Positions 26,290-33,560 of a stretch of 64,000 nt of DNA are shown in pieces. The DNA is taken from the NCBI GenBank assembly GCA_965207995.1, contig CBDBNG010000001.1, positions 372,001-436,000 on the forward strand. Reading direction: 5' to 3'. The notes under the pieces are model-generated. The model was not told where the DNA came from, ran no database searches, and saw only the letters and a program-made list of their open reading frames with translations. A program made the translations under genes and the position numbers. Position 1 is the first letter of the stretch, and every line of letters starts with the position of its first letter. This stretch comes from DAOUKH01 sp965207995 (lineage in GTDB: Bacteria > Chloroflexota > Dehalococcoidia > SHYB01).

Positions 26290-27609
26290 ATGAGCATTCG
26301 GCGTCTCACACTGCTGACCGTCGTCTTGGCCGCCGCGTTGACCGCGACGGCCTGCTCGCTGTTTGGCCCCAGCGAAGCTGAGCGCGACATGGCCAAGACC
26401 ATCGAGGTTTTCGAAGTCCTCGAAGACCACCACGTCGACCGTGACAACCTCGACCTCACCGCGCTTAACGAGGGCGCGGTCACCGGCCTCCTCGACGGCC
26501 TCGGCGTCTCCTCCGAAGGCTTCGACCCCCGGATCATCCTCTCCACGATGGAACTGGATGGCATGGACGGCCTGCTCGCCGTCTACGAGTCGCTTGAAGA
26601 GAGCTACTTCTCCCGCGACGAGGTCGACCTCGAAGACCTCAACGAGCGCGCCCTCATCAGCATGATCGCCGCACTCGACGACCCCTTCACCGGCTACCAC
26701 GCTCCCCGCGAGTACGGCCACGTCACCGGCGAGCTCATCACAGGCGCCTTCTCCGGTATCGGTGCCGAGGTCACCATGGTCGACGGCCTCCCCACCATCG
26801 TCTCCCCGCTGCCCGACTCGCCGGCGGAGCGGGCCGGCGTCCTCGCCGGCGACGTGCTCGTCGAGGTCGACGGCACCCCGCTCGCGGGCCTCTCCCTCCG
26901 CGACGCCATCGACCTCGTCCGCGGCCTCAAGGGCTCCATCGCCAAGCTCACCATCCGCCGCCCCGGCGTGGAAGAGCTGGTCCTGGTCGAAGTCGAACGC
27001 GACACCATCGAGCGCCGCACCGTGGAGGTCTACGACCTCGACGGCATCGCCCGCATCCGTCTCTCCCACTTCACCAGCCCAAGCGACGAGCAATTCGAAG
27101 GCGTCCTCCAAGAGCTCGACCAACGGGAGACGCGCGGCATCATCCTCGACCTGCGCAACAATCCCGGCGGCGTCATCGACTCCGTGGTCAACATCGTCAG
27201 CGAGTTCTTCGACGACGGCCTCGTTATGTACGAAATCAACGCCGACGGCGACCGCACCGACCACGAAGTCCGCGAGGGCGGCCTCGCCGTCGACACCCCC
27301 ATGGTCGTGCTCGTCAACGGAGGCAGCGCCAGCGGCAGCGAGGTCGCCGCCGGCGCGCTCCAGTCGCGGGGCCGCGCCAAGGTCGTCGGACTCCCGACCT
27401 TCGGCAAGGGCGTAGTGAACCAGCCCATTGAGCTCAGCGACGGTTCGGGCGTCTTCGTCACCATCGCCCGTTGGTACACCCCCACGGGGCAGCAGATCGG
27501 CAGCATCGGCGTCACCCCCGACGTCATCGTGCAGCCCGGCGACGGCCCCGACGTGCAGCTCGATACGGCCCTGCAGCTCCTACGGACCGAGATCGCCAAG
27601 GCGTCCTGA
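26290..27609 (+). CDS. S41 family C-terminal-processing protease, lipoprotein
   Basis: 439 residues. Signal peptide with lipobox TACS (Cys22), a helical N-terminal region, a PDZ domain about 150-235 (SGIGAEVTMVDG, SPAERAGVLAGDVLVEVDG), then the tail-specific protease domain: RGIILDLRNNPGG, the Ser region NGGSASGSEVAAGALQ near 344-358, and Lys in FGKGVVNQ near 373. The catalytic Ser/Lys pair is present. It acts outside the membrane, degrading or trimming proteins from their C-terminus. Its stop is 1 nt before smpB, so the two are co-transcribed. Confidence 0.92.
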   Translation: MSIRRLTLLTVVLAAALTATACSLFGPSEAERDMAKTIEVFEVLEDHHVDRDNLDLTALNEGAVTGLLDGLGVSSEGFDPRIILSTMELDGMDGLLAVYESLEESYFSRDEVDLEDLNERALISMIAALDDPFTGYHAPREYGHVTGELITGAFSGIGAEVTMVDGLPTIVSPLPDSPAERAGVLAGDVLVEVDGTPLAGLSLRDAIDLVRGLKGSIAKLTIRRPGVEELVLVEVERDTIERRTVEVYDLDGIARIRLSHFTSPSDEQFEGVLQELDQRETRGIILDLRNNPGGVIDSVVNIVSEFFDDGLVMYEINADGDRTDHEVREGGLAVDTPMVVLVNGGSASGSEVAAGALQSRGRAKVVGLPTFGKGVVNQPIELSDGSGVFVTIARWYTPTGQQIGSIGVTPDVIVQPGDGPDVQLDTALQLLRTEIAKAS

Positions 27610-27610
27610 C

Positions 27611-28108
27611 ATGCCCTCCAAGAAGAAGAAAGCCAAGAAGCCGCAGCAGGCCGACGACGGCTACCAGGTCGTCGCCGTCAACCGCGCCGCGCGCTTCAAC
27701 TACGAGGTCGCCGAGACCGTCGAGGCCGGCCTGGTGCTCACGGGCACCGAGGTCAAGTCCGTGCGCGCCGGCCGGGTGAACATCGCCGAGGCCTTCGCCC
27801 GCCGCGTCGAGAACGAGATGTGGCTCTACGGGGCGCACATCGCCACGTACCGGCACGCCTCCCTCAACAACCACGAGCCGACCCGTCCTCGCAAGCTCCT
27901 CCTCCACAAGAAGCAGATCGAGGACTGGGGCCACCGCGCCGAAGCGCAGTCGATGACCATCGTGCCCCTGCGCCTCTACATCCGCGACCACCGCGTCAAG
28001 CTCCTGCTCGGACTCGCCCGTGGCCGCCGCAAGTACGACAAGCGCCAGGTCATCGCCAAACGCGACGCCGAACGCCGCATCCGCGACACCATGCGCACCT
28101 CTTCTTAG
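27611..28108 (+). CDS. smpB: SsrA-binding protein SmpB
   Basis: 165 residues. Core motifs: ARFNYEVAETVEAGLVLTGT, EVKSVRAGRVNIAEAF, HIATYRHASLNNHEP, RPRKLLLHKKQI and the basic C-terminal tail GRRKYDKRQVIAKRD. SmpB binds tmRNA and brings it to stalled ribosomes. The tmRNA gene lies about 1.7 kb downstream on the same strand, separated by repeats and an IS110 element that probably inserted into a formerly tighter pair. Confidence 0.97.
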   Translation: MPSKKKKAKKPQQADDGYQVVAVNRAARFNYEVAETVEAGLVLTGTEVKSVRAGRVNIAEAFARRVENEMWLYGAHIATYRHASLNNHEPTRPRKLLLHKKQIEDWGHRAEAQSMTIVPLRLYIRDHRVKLLLGLARGRRKYDKRQVIAKRDAERRIRDTMRTSS

Positions 28109-28447
28109 AACGCCGTACCCCCTCCCCTCCAGAAACCTTTTGTGCAACCCGCGACGCCGGCAGGGAGTCGTCCCAGTAGGGGCGACCCTTGTGGTCGCCC
28201 AGGGGTGCCTGGCGGGGTCTTCTCCCCTCCGGCCTCTCTCCCTCTGGGAGAGACTGAGAGAGGGCACGCGCCGCAGGGCGCGTCGAGCAGGGCGGGGTGG
28301 TCTTACCTCTTCTCCCCCCGGGAGAAGATTGAGATGAGGGGCCCCCTGATCACCGCCACGGCGTCGAAGTCCACCGTCGCTCCCCTGTAGGGGCGATTCA
28401 CGAATCACCCTCCCCTCCTACCACCTCCCTGGAGCAGCACCCCAAAC
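28109..28447. repeat. Intergenic palindromic repeats, target of the IS110 element
   Basis: No gene. GTAGGGGCGACCC..GGTCGCCC near 28177, CTCCCTCTGGGAGAGACTGAG near 28240, TTCTCCCCCCGGGAGAAGATTG near 28311, GTAGGGGCGATTCACGAATC near 28388 and CCTGGAGCAGCACCCCAAA, which breaks off where the IS110 element begins and resumes as CTCCCCCTTCGGGGGAGAC at 29590. Confidence 0.8.
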
Positions 28448-28449
28448 CT

Positions 28450-28602
28450 TGTATGTTGAGGAAGGGGGCGGTAGACCGATAAACCTCTGGTCCAAGAAGA
28501 CCGTGGGAGAGCGTGGGTCGCCGCCCTCACTCCAAGGAAGAGCCCGGACAGTTGCCAGGGCATGCAAAGCCCGAATCTGCAAGGCAGGGCCAAGGAGGAA
28601 TC
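28450..28602 (+). ncRNA. Candidate IS110 bridge RNA (left-end non-coding region)
   Basis: IS110 elements with a long left end transcribe a guide (bridge) RNA from it that pairs with target and donor. This 150-nt region is structured: GGGCGG near 28465 can pair with CCGCCC at 28521-28526, enclosing a hairpin with GGTC/GACC arms near 28489-28502; a GCCC/GGGC stem follows near 28542-28560. The guide loops were not matched to the target. Assignment rests on position and folding potential. Confidence 0.4.
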
Positions 28603-29544
28603 GTGGAGCCAGAGGAGCGCTTCGTGGGGATCGACGTCTCCAAGACGGTGCTGGACATCGCCGTGCTGCCGGACGGGACGCAGTGGAGCGTCCCCAACAC
28701 GGCACAGGGTATCGACGAACTGGCCGCCGCGCTCAAGCCGCAGGCGCCGACGCTCGTGGTGCTGGAGTCGACAGGCAGCCTGCACCGGCCGGTCGCGGCG
28801 GGACTCGCCGCGGCGCAGCTCCCCACGGCGGTGGTCAACCCACGTCGGGTGCGGGACTTCGCCAAGGCAAGCGGGCGGCTCGCCAAGACCGACCGGCTCG
28901 ACGCCGAGGTCATCGCCCACTTCGGCAAGGCCGTCCGGCCGCGTCCCACCCGTCTTCCCGACGCAGCGACTCAGGCGCTCGAGGCGCACTTGGAGCGCCG
29001 CCGGCAGGTGGTCACCATGATCACCGCCGAGAAGAATCGGCTCAGCAGCGCCGTAGGCCCGGTCCGCAAGGACATCCAGCGCCACATCGCCTGGCTGGAA
29101 AAGGAGCTGCACACGCTTGACGAGGAGCTGCGCACGCGCATCCGCGAGAATCCGGCATGGCGAGAACGGGAGGATTTGCTCAGGAGCGTCCCCGGCGTGG
29201 GCCCGGTGCTCGGGGCCACGCTCTTGGCGGAGGTCCCTGAACTCGGAGAACTGAGCGGCAAGCAGATCGCCAGCCTCCTCGGCGTCGCCCCGTTTAACCG
29301 CGACAGCGGCGCGCTCCGCGGGCGCCGCACCGTCTGGGGAGGTCGGGCGCCGGCTCGCCAGACCCTGTTCATGGCCACCCTCGCCGCCACCCGCCACAAT
29401 CCCCTCATACAGGCCTTCTACCTCCGCCTCTGCGCGGCGGGCAAGGCCAAGAAGGCCGCCCTCACCGCCTGCATGCGCAAGCTCCTCCTCATCCTCAACA
29501 GCATGCTCAAGCACCGAACCGCATGGGACCCCTCCCACGCGTGA
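28603..29544 (+). CDS. IS110-family transposase (DEDD RuvC-like plus Tnp20 domain)
   Basis: 313 residues from GTG 28603, with AAGGAGG 5 nt upstream; the in-frame extension to 28513 overlaps the non-coding left end. RuvC-like acidic residues: FVGIDVSKTVLD (Asp), LVVLESTGSL (Glu), AKTDRLDAEVIA (Asp, Asp). The C-terminal transposase_20 part has RSVPGVGPVLGATLL and the serine region LLGVAPFNRDSGALRG. The frame is intact, so the element may be active. Confidence 0.93.
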   Translation: MEPEERFVGIDVSKTVLDIAVLPDGTQWSVPNTAQGIDELAAALKPQAPTLVVLESTGSLHRPVAAGLAAAQLPTAVVNPRRVRDFAKASGRLAKTDRLDAEVIAHFGKAVRPRPTRLPDAATQALEAHLERRRQVVTMITAEKNRLSSAVGPVRKDIQRHIAWLEKELHTLDEELRTRIRENPAWREREDLLRSVPGVGPVLGATLLAEVPELGELSGKQIASLLGVAPFNRDSGALRGRRTVWGGRAPARQTLFMATLAATRHNPLIQAFYLRLCAAGKAKKAALTACMRKLLLILNSMLKHRTAWDPSHA

Positions 29545-29591
29545 AAGGAGGTCCCAGCCGTCTAGAACCCTTGACATTCAACACAGTTGCT

Positions 29592-29754
29592 CCCCCTTCG
29601 GGGGAGACTGAGAGAGGGCACGCGCCCACAGGACGCGTCGGGCCGGGGCCGGGAGGTCCTACCTCTTCTCCCCCCGGGAGAAGATTGCGATGAGGGGCCC
29701 CCTCACAACCACCACAGGCGATCAAACCCGCTAGGCGCGCCGACCCACCCCTGA
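29592..29754. repeat. Remainder of the interrupted repeat block
   Basis: Right half of the repeat split by the IS110 element (GGGGGAGACTGAGAGAGGGC) plus a TTCTCCCCCCGGGAGAAGATTG unit near 29667. Then about 50 bases lead to the tmRNA promoter. Confidence 0.7.
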
Positions 29755-29760
29755 TATAAT
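29755..29760 (+). promoter_or_regulatory. TATAAT promoter of ssrA
   Basis: Perfect -10 hexamer ending 13 nt before the mature 5' end of tmRNA, which allows a short leader removed by RNase P. No recognisable -35. Confidence 0.6.
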
Positions 29761-29773
29761 CGGTAGTCCACAT

Positions 29774-30123
29774 GGGGACGCGCGGGTTCGACAGTGGATC
29801 GACCTGCCAGTACTGCGAGCCGAGGTGCCGTCAACCTCGTAAATCAGGCGGCAACCCCATAACTGGCGAACGCAAACTCGCCCTAGCGGCCTAGCCGCTA
29901 CGTCCACCGGCGGCCCTCCTCGAGGCCAAAGGCTGGGCGACGACAAATCGAGGTGCTGCGGTCCGCTCGCGGAGACGGCCCGCTCAAGATCATCCGCTGG
30001 CCCACCGGCGCAACGCCGTTTGAGCGACCGGAGGGCGAGACACTAGAACAACGGCTACGCTCGTAGAGGTGCTGGGACAGGGGTCTGCTGGACGGGGAGT
30101 TCGACTCTCCCCCGTCTCCACCA
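29774..30123 (+). ncRNA. ssrA: tmRNA with proteolysis tag GERKLALAA
   Basis: 350 nt. The 5' end GGGGACG pairs with CGTCTCC before the terminal ACCA to give the alanyl acceptor stem. The T-arm GGGGAGTTCGACTCTCCCC precedes it. The 5' CGCGGGTTCGACAGTGGATC box is typical of tmRNA. The tag reading frame begins at GGC 29865 and ends at TAG 29892-29894, reading G-E-R-K-L-A-L-A-A. The form GER-x-L-x-LA- resembles the Dehalococcoides tag. Trans-translation frees stalled ribosomes together with SmpB. Confidence 0.96.
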
Positions 30124-30130
30124 ACCTTGA

Positions 30131-30499
30131 CTACTCGAACCGCGGCGGTTCGCGGATCGGCTCGCGGGGCGGCAGCTCCAGTTCGATGCCGCCGAGCGGC
30201 TCAACATGGGCCCGAATAGCTCTGTAGATATCTCTACCAGTGGCTGGCACCTCGCCACCCTGACGGGCCTGCGCGAGATCGTAGGAAACCTGTCGGCGCA
30301 GCCAGAATTCAGCGTCGGACCACCCGGCCTTCTCTAGGCGAATGGCCATTTTCGGCGAGATTGCCGCGTGGCCGTTGAGTACGCGCGACAACGTATGGCG
30401 GGCAACGCCCAGCATCTTGGCCGCCTCGGTGACGCTCAGGCGATGAGGGTCAAGGCAATTCTCCTTGATGCTGCGGCCTGGATGGGACGGATTCTTCAT
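30131..30499 (-). CDS. HigA-like antitoxin with a FitA-type C-terminal tail
   Basis: 122 residues from ATG 30499. Residues 1-80 are a HigA/XRE antitoxin: MKNPSHPGRSIKENCLDPHR, LSVTEAAKMLGVARHTLSRV, then ISPKMAIRLEKAGWSDAEFW. The remaining 35-40 residues are not HigA: PLGGIELELPPREPIREPPR closely matches the end of the FitA-like antitoxin at 33242-33487 (PLGEFELELPVREPIREPPQ). No higB gene is near; the upstream gene is the vapC toxin split by IS21. The protein therefore probably controls or neutralises that VapC. Its stop lies 7 nt from the 3' end of the convergent tmRNA. Confidence 0.85.
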   Translation of the reverse strand: MKNPSHPGRSIKENCLDPHRLSVTEAAKMLGVARHTLSRVLNGHAAISPKMAIRLEKAGWSDAEFWLRRQVSYDLAQARQGGEVPATGRDIYRAIRAHVEPLGGIELELPPREPIREPPRFE

Positions 30500-30557
30500 G
30501 TATCTAGGCGCTCCTGCTGGCAGCGATTGACCATCCCCTCGGGTAGTGTTCACGAAA

Positions 30558-30834
30558 CTATCCCTGTACCCAGGGATTGACCACTTCGATACCGCACCCC
30601 TCGAAGTCGTTAACGTCTCTGGTTGCCACTGACGCCCCGTTGGAACGAGCAATCGCCGCGATCTGGCAATCGGCGTGGTTGATAGGGCGCCCGGCCGTTC
30701 GGCGCGCGGCGGCTATCGTGGCGTAGGCCTGGGCGGCACCGCTGTCGAACGAGAGGATGCGTCCCGCAAAGCTCTGGTCAAGCATGTCCTCGATCTCGGC
30801 TAGGAGTCGCTCCCGGCGTTGACCCAACGGCAGG
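30558..30834 (-). pseudogene. vapC: VapC/FitB PIN toxin, C-terminal fragment cut off by IS21
   Basis: Reads LPLGQRRERLLAEIEDM, then RILSFDSGAAQAYATIAAAR, GRPINHADCQIAAIARSN and DVNDFEGCGIEVVNPW: the second half of a FitB-type PIN ribonuclease with catalytic Asp residues in NHADCQIAAIA and TRDVNDF. It ends at TAG 30558. Joining it to 33081-33230 across the IS21 element, keeping one CAGG copy, gives one uninterrupted frame of about 139 residues. Confidence 0.92.
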
Positions 30835-30960
30835 TGTTAGTGCTAACTCTAAACTGACCCAGTAGCGCTAATTTGGAATTGACCCACCCCGATAGCGGAC
30901 GCATCTTCGTCGGGAAACCGATTAGGAGGTGCAGCAAGTCAAATGATAGGAGGTGGGTTA

Positions 30961-32178
30961 GTGAGAGAGTTATACGAGTTGAAGGGCGATGGAAGCTCGA
31001 TCCGAGGGATATCGAGGGAGTTGGGGATTTCCCGGAACACCGTGCGCAAGTACGTGCGCTCCGACGAGGTGCCCAAGGCCAAGCGGCGAGAGAAGCAGGG
31101 GTCGAAGCTGGACCCATACAAGGGTCACATAGATGGTCGGCTGTCGGCGGGAGTGGACAACTGCGTGGTGCTGCTGCGGGAGATCCGGGAGTTGGGCTAC
31201 GACGGCAGCTATCCGACGCTGACCAACTACGTGCGGCCTCGGCGTCGGCCGCGTCAGCCCCGTGCGACGGTGCGGTTCGAGACGGCGCCAGGCGAGCAGG
31301 CACAGGTGGACTGGGGCAGCTTCGCCTATGTCGGAGAGGACGGGCGCAAGCACCGGGTCTGGGCCTTCGTGATGGTGCTGAGCTGGTCTCGGACCATCTA
31401 CGTGGAGTTCGTCCGGCGCGCCGACGTGGCGACCTTCATCAGGTGCCATCTGAACGCCTTCGAGTACTTCGGTGGTGTTCCCCGCCGCTGCCTGTACGAC
31501 AACGCCAAGGTGGTGGTCCTGGGGCGTGACAGGGAGGGCAGGCCGGAGTGGAACAGCCGGATGCTGGACTTCTCACTGCGAATGGGCTTCGACCTCCGTC
31601 TGTGCCGACCCTACCGAGCGCAGACGAAGGGCAAGGTGGAGAGCGGCGTGAAGTACGTCCGGGGCAACCTGTGGCCCGGTGTCCGCTTCACCGACGACGC
31701 AGACATGAACCGCCAGGCCCTGGAGTGGTGCGATGCGGTGGCCAATCGGCGAGTCCATGGGACGACGCACCGGGTCCCCCGAGAGATGCTGGCTGAGGAG
31801 CTCGCCCACCTGGGCAGCCTGCCGCCGCGTTCGGGCCTTGCGCCCTACATGCGGGAGGAGCGGAAGGTGGCCAGGGACGGCTACGTCCACTGGGAGAGGT
31901 CTCGCTACGGCGTGCCCTGGAGCTGGGCGGGTTCGACGGTCCAGGTGGGTGTGCGGGCCGGTACGGTGGAGGTCTGGTCGGGCGACGTGCGGCTGGCGGT
32001 GCATCCCCAAGCCCAGCGGACCGGTCAGCGCCTCACACTGCCGGGCCAGTGGGACGGACTGCCCGGCGGCGATGATCGTCCTCGTAAGGAAGCCGTGGCG
32101 GTGCAGATCCCTGTGGGCCAGGTGGAGCGCCGCTCCCTGGAGGTGTACGAGTTGGCAGCGGTGGGAGGTGGGCGATGA
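30961..32178 (+). CDS. istA: IS21 transposase IstA
   Basis: 405 residues from GTG 30961 (AGGAGGT upstream; ATG 30943 covers that site). N-terminal HTH (SIRGISRELGISRNTVRKYV), DDE integrase core with Asp in QAQVDWGSFAY, Asp in RCLYDNAKVVV and Glu in AQTKGKVESGVKYVR, and a basic/beta C-terminal domain. Performs strand transfer together with IstB. Overlaps istB by 4 nt. Confidence 0.96.
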   Translation: MRELYELKGDGSSIRGISRELGISRNTVRKYVRSDEVPKAKRREKQGSKLDPYKGHIDGRLSAGVDNCVVLLREIRELGYDGSYPTLTNYVRPRRRPRQPRATVRFETAPGEQAQVDWGSFAYVGEDGRKHRVWAFVMVLSWSRTIYVEFVRRADVATFIRCHLNAFEYFGGVPRRCLYDNAKVVVLGRDREGRPEWNSRMLDFSLRMGFDLRLCRPYRAQTKGKVESGVKYVRGNLWPGVRFTDDADMNRQALEWCDAVANRRVHGTTHRVPREMLAEELAHLGSLPPRSGLAPYMREERKVARDGYVHWERSRYGVPWSWAGSTVQVGVRAGTVEVWSGDVRLAVHPQAQRTGQRLTLPGQWDGLPGGDDRPRKEAVAVQIPVGQVERRSLEVYELAAVGGGR

Positions 32179-32978
32179 TCGCGCTGGAACAGGCTCGCCA
32201 GCACCTGGAGACGCTGGGCCTCAAGCAGGCCGTCGAAGCCCTGGACAACTCCCTGGACGCTGCGGCCACCAAGAAACTGACCTACCCCGAGATGCTGGCA
32301 GAGCTACTCGGCGTGGAAGTGGCCGCCCGGAAGGAGCGGTACATGTCCACCAGGACGAAGCTGGCTCACCTCCCCTTCCACCGGACCTTGGAGCAGTTCG
32401 ACTTCTCGTTCCAGCCCTCCATCGACGAGCGACAGGTGCGGGAACTGGCCGGCCTGTCCTTCGTCGCTGAAGCCACCAACCTGCTGCTCCTGGGACCGCC
32501 AGGTGTGGGCAAGACCCATCTGGCGGTGGCCCTAGCGCTCAAGGCCATCGAGAAGAGCCAGGGGGCCTACTTCGTCCGAGCCTACGACCTGATGGAGGAC
32601 CTGAGGAAGGCCAGGGTGGAGAACAACCTCCAACGGCGCATGCGGGTCTACCTGTCGCCCAAGCTACTCATCGTGGACGAGTTCGGCATCTGGCCTTACG
32701 ACCGGGACGCCTCCACCGCCTTCTTCACCCTGGTGTCGGCTCGCTATGAGCGGGGCAGCATCATCCTCACCTCCAACAAGGGCTTCGCCGAGTGGGGTGA
32801 GCTTCTGGGCGATACCGTCATCGCCTCGGCCATCCTGGACCGGCTGCTGCACCACAGCCACGTCCTCAACATCCGAGGCGAGAGCTACCGGCTTAAAGGC
32901 AAGAGGCAGGCCGGACTCTTCGCCTCCCATCAACTGCTATCGACATCGCCTGAAGCCGCTAGCTCCGGCGACGTCTAA
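32175..32978 (+). CDS. istB: IS21 helper ATPase IstB
   Basis: 267 residues, AAA+ ATPase of the DnaC/IstB type. Walker A GPPGVGKTH near residue 110, Walker B LLIVDEFGIW near 165, sensor segment ILTSNKGFAEW, and arginine-containing AILDRLLHHSHVLNIRGESY. It assembles on DNA and directs IstA to the target. The N-terminal region (TYPEMLAELLGVEV) is the usual IstB lid. Confidence 0.96.
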   Translation: MIALEQARQHLETLGLKQAVEALDNSLDAAATKKLTYPEMLAELLGVEVAARKERYMSTRTKLAHLPFHRTLEQFDFSFQPSIDERQVRELAGLSFVAEATNLLLLGPPGVGKTHLAVALALKAIEKSQGAYFVRAYDLMEDLRKARVENNLQRRMRVYLSPKLLIVDEFGIWPYDRDASTAFFTLVSARYERGSIILTSNKGFAEWGELLGDTVIASAILDRLLHHSHVLNIRGESYRLKGKRQAGLFASHQLLSTSPEAASSGDV

Positions 32979-33080
32979 ATCCAACAGGCACTCTTGCTTG
33001 CCAGAAAGGAGGCGACTTAACGACAAGGTGGGTCAGTTCTAACTTAGCGGAAAAGGGTCAAATCTAACTTAGCATTGACA

Positions 33081-33230
33081 CAGGATCGCAGCGCCGTAAC
33101 GCAGTTCAGCTTCGGTAACCGCCGAAAGGTAGAGGCTGTGGATTGGTTGCTGATCGGTCCAATCAACGACGATGGAGCCCGACTTAGGGCGCATCAGCTC
33201 CGACACGACGTTGGTGTCGAGTACGATCAT
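33081..33230 (-). pseudogene. vapC: VapC/FitB PIN toxin, N-terminal fragment
   Basis: Starts at ATG 33230, 11 nt after the fitA-like stop, and reads MIVLDTNVVSELMRPKSGS, then SLYLSAVTEAELRYGAAIL, with the first PIN Asp (LDTN) and Glu (TEAELRYG). The frame is broken at the IS21 end; read into the element it would give a short truncated peptide. The remaining half lies at 30558-30834. Confidence 0.92.
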
Positions 33231-33241
33231 CAGAGCTCGGC

Positions 33242-33487
33242 TCAGTCGAATTGCGGCGGTTCGCGTATGGGCTCACGGACCGGCAGTTCCAGCTCGAATT
33301 CGCCGAGAGGAGCGAATCGGTCGCGAATACGGCTCCCAAGGCCCTTCTCCGTGGCCGGCTCCTGCTCCAGCGCCGCCCGGAGAATATCCCTGACCTCTTC
33401 CTCCATGGACTTGCCATGCTCGGCCGCGCGGATGCGCAGCCTCCGCTTCAGTCCGTCTTCCAGATTTCGTACGGTTATCGTCGCCAT
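33242..33487 (-). CDS. fitA: FitA/VapB-like antitoxin, ribbon-helix-helix
   Basis: 81 residues from ATG 33487. The N-terminal Arc-type RHH domain reads MATITVRNLEDGLKRRLRIR, then GKSMEEEVRDILRAAL. The C-terminal tail (SRIRDRFAPLGEFELELPVR, then EPIREPPQFD) is the FitA-type peptide that enters the VapC/FitB active site. First gene of the operon; it should still be made although its toxin is disrupted. Confidence 0.93.
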   Translation of the reverse strand: MATITVRNLEDGLKRRLRIRAAEHGKSMEEEVRDILRAALEQEPATEKGLGSRIRDRFAPLGEFELELPVREPIREPPQFD

Positions 33488-33525
33488 TGCCCGGGGCCCC
33501 TTTCCCAAGGTGCAATCATCTTAGT

Positions 33526-33560
33526 GCATGCAATACTAGCAACGCAAGCATCGCATGCAA
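33526..33560 (-). promoter_or_regulatory. Promoter and twin GCATGC operator of the fitA-vapC operon
   Basis: On the minus strand TTGCAT (33555-33560), a 16-nt spacer and TAGTAT (33533-33538) form a standard promoter 46 nt before fitA. Two GCATGC palindromes (33526-33531 and 33553-33558), 27 bp apart, overlap or flank the -35 and -10, a plausible operator pair for the RHH antitoxin. Confidence 0.6.

Larger units (their letters stand above)
28448..29591 (+). mobile_element. IS110-family insertion sequence, about 1.14 kb
   Basis: A DEDD transposase gene flanked by about 150 bp of left and 45 bp of right non-coding sequence, with no terminal inverted repeats and no target duplication, as expected for IS110. 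The element interrupts one of the intergenic palindromic repeats: left flank GCAGCACCCCAAAC, right flank CCCCCTTCGGGGGAGACTG. A CT dinucleotide, the usual IS110 core, is found at both junctions (28448-28449 and 29590-29591). Ends are inferred from comparison with intact repeats such as 23929-23972 and could be off by a few bases. Confidence 0.75.
30835..33080 (+). mobile_element. Complete IS21-family element, 2246 bp, CAGG target duplication
   Basis: istA and istB in overlapping frames are bounded by matching ends. The left end (30835-30888) starts TGTTAGTGCTAA and the right end (33027-33080, read inward) TGTCAATGCTAAG. Both contain two spaced TGACCC-type repeats and finish at TGACCCACC, the multiple terminal repeats typical of IS21. 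The 4-bp direct repeat CAGG flanks it at 30831-30834 and 33081-33084. The element sits inside a vapC toxin gene. Intact frames and ends mean it could still move. Confidence 0.95.

Noticed and set aside
29865..29894. tmRNA tag read in the GCG frame (ANANSP)
   Set aside because: It gives only six residues without the hydrophobic LAA-type end; the GGC frame ends in LALAA.
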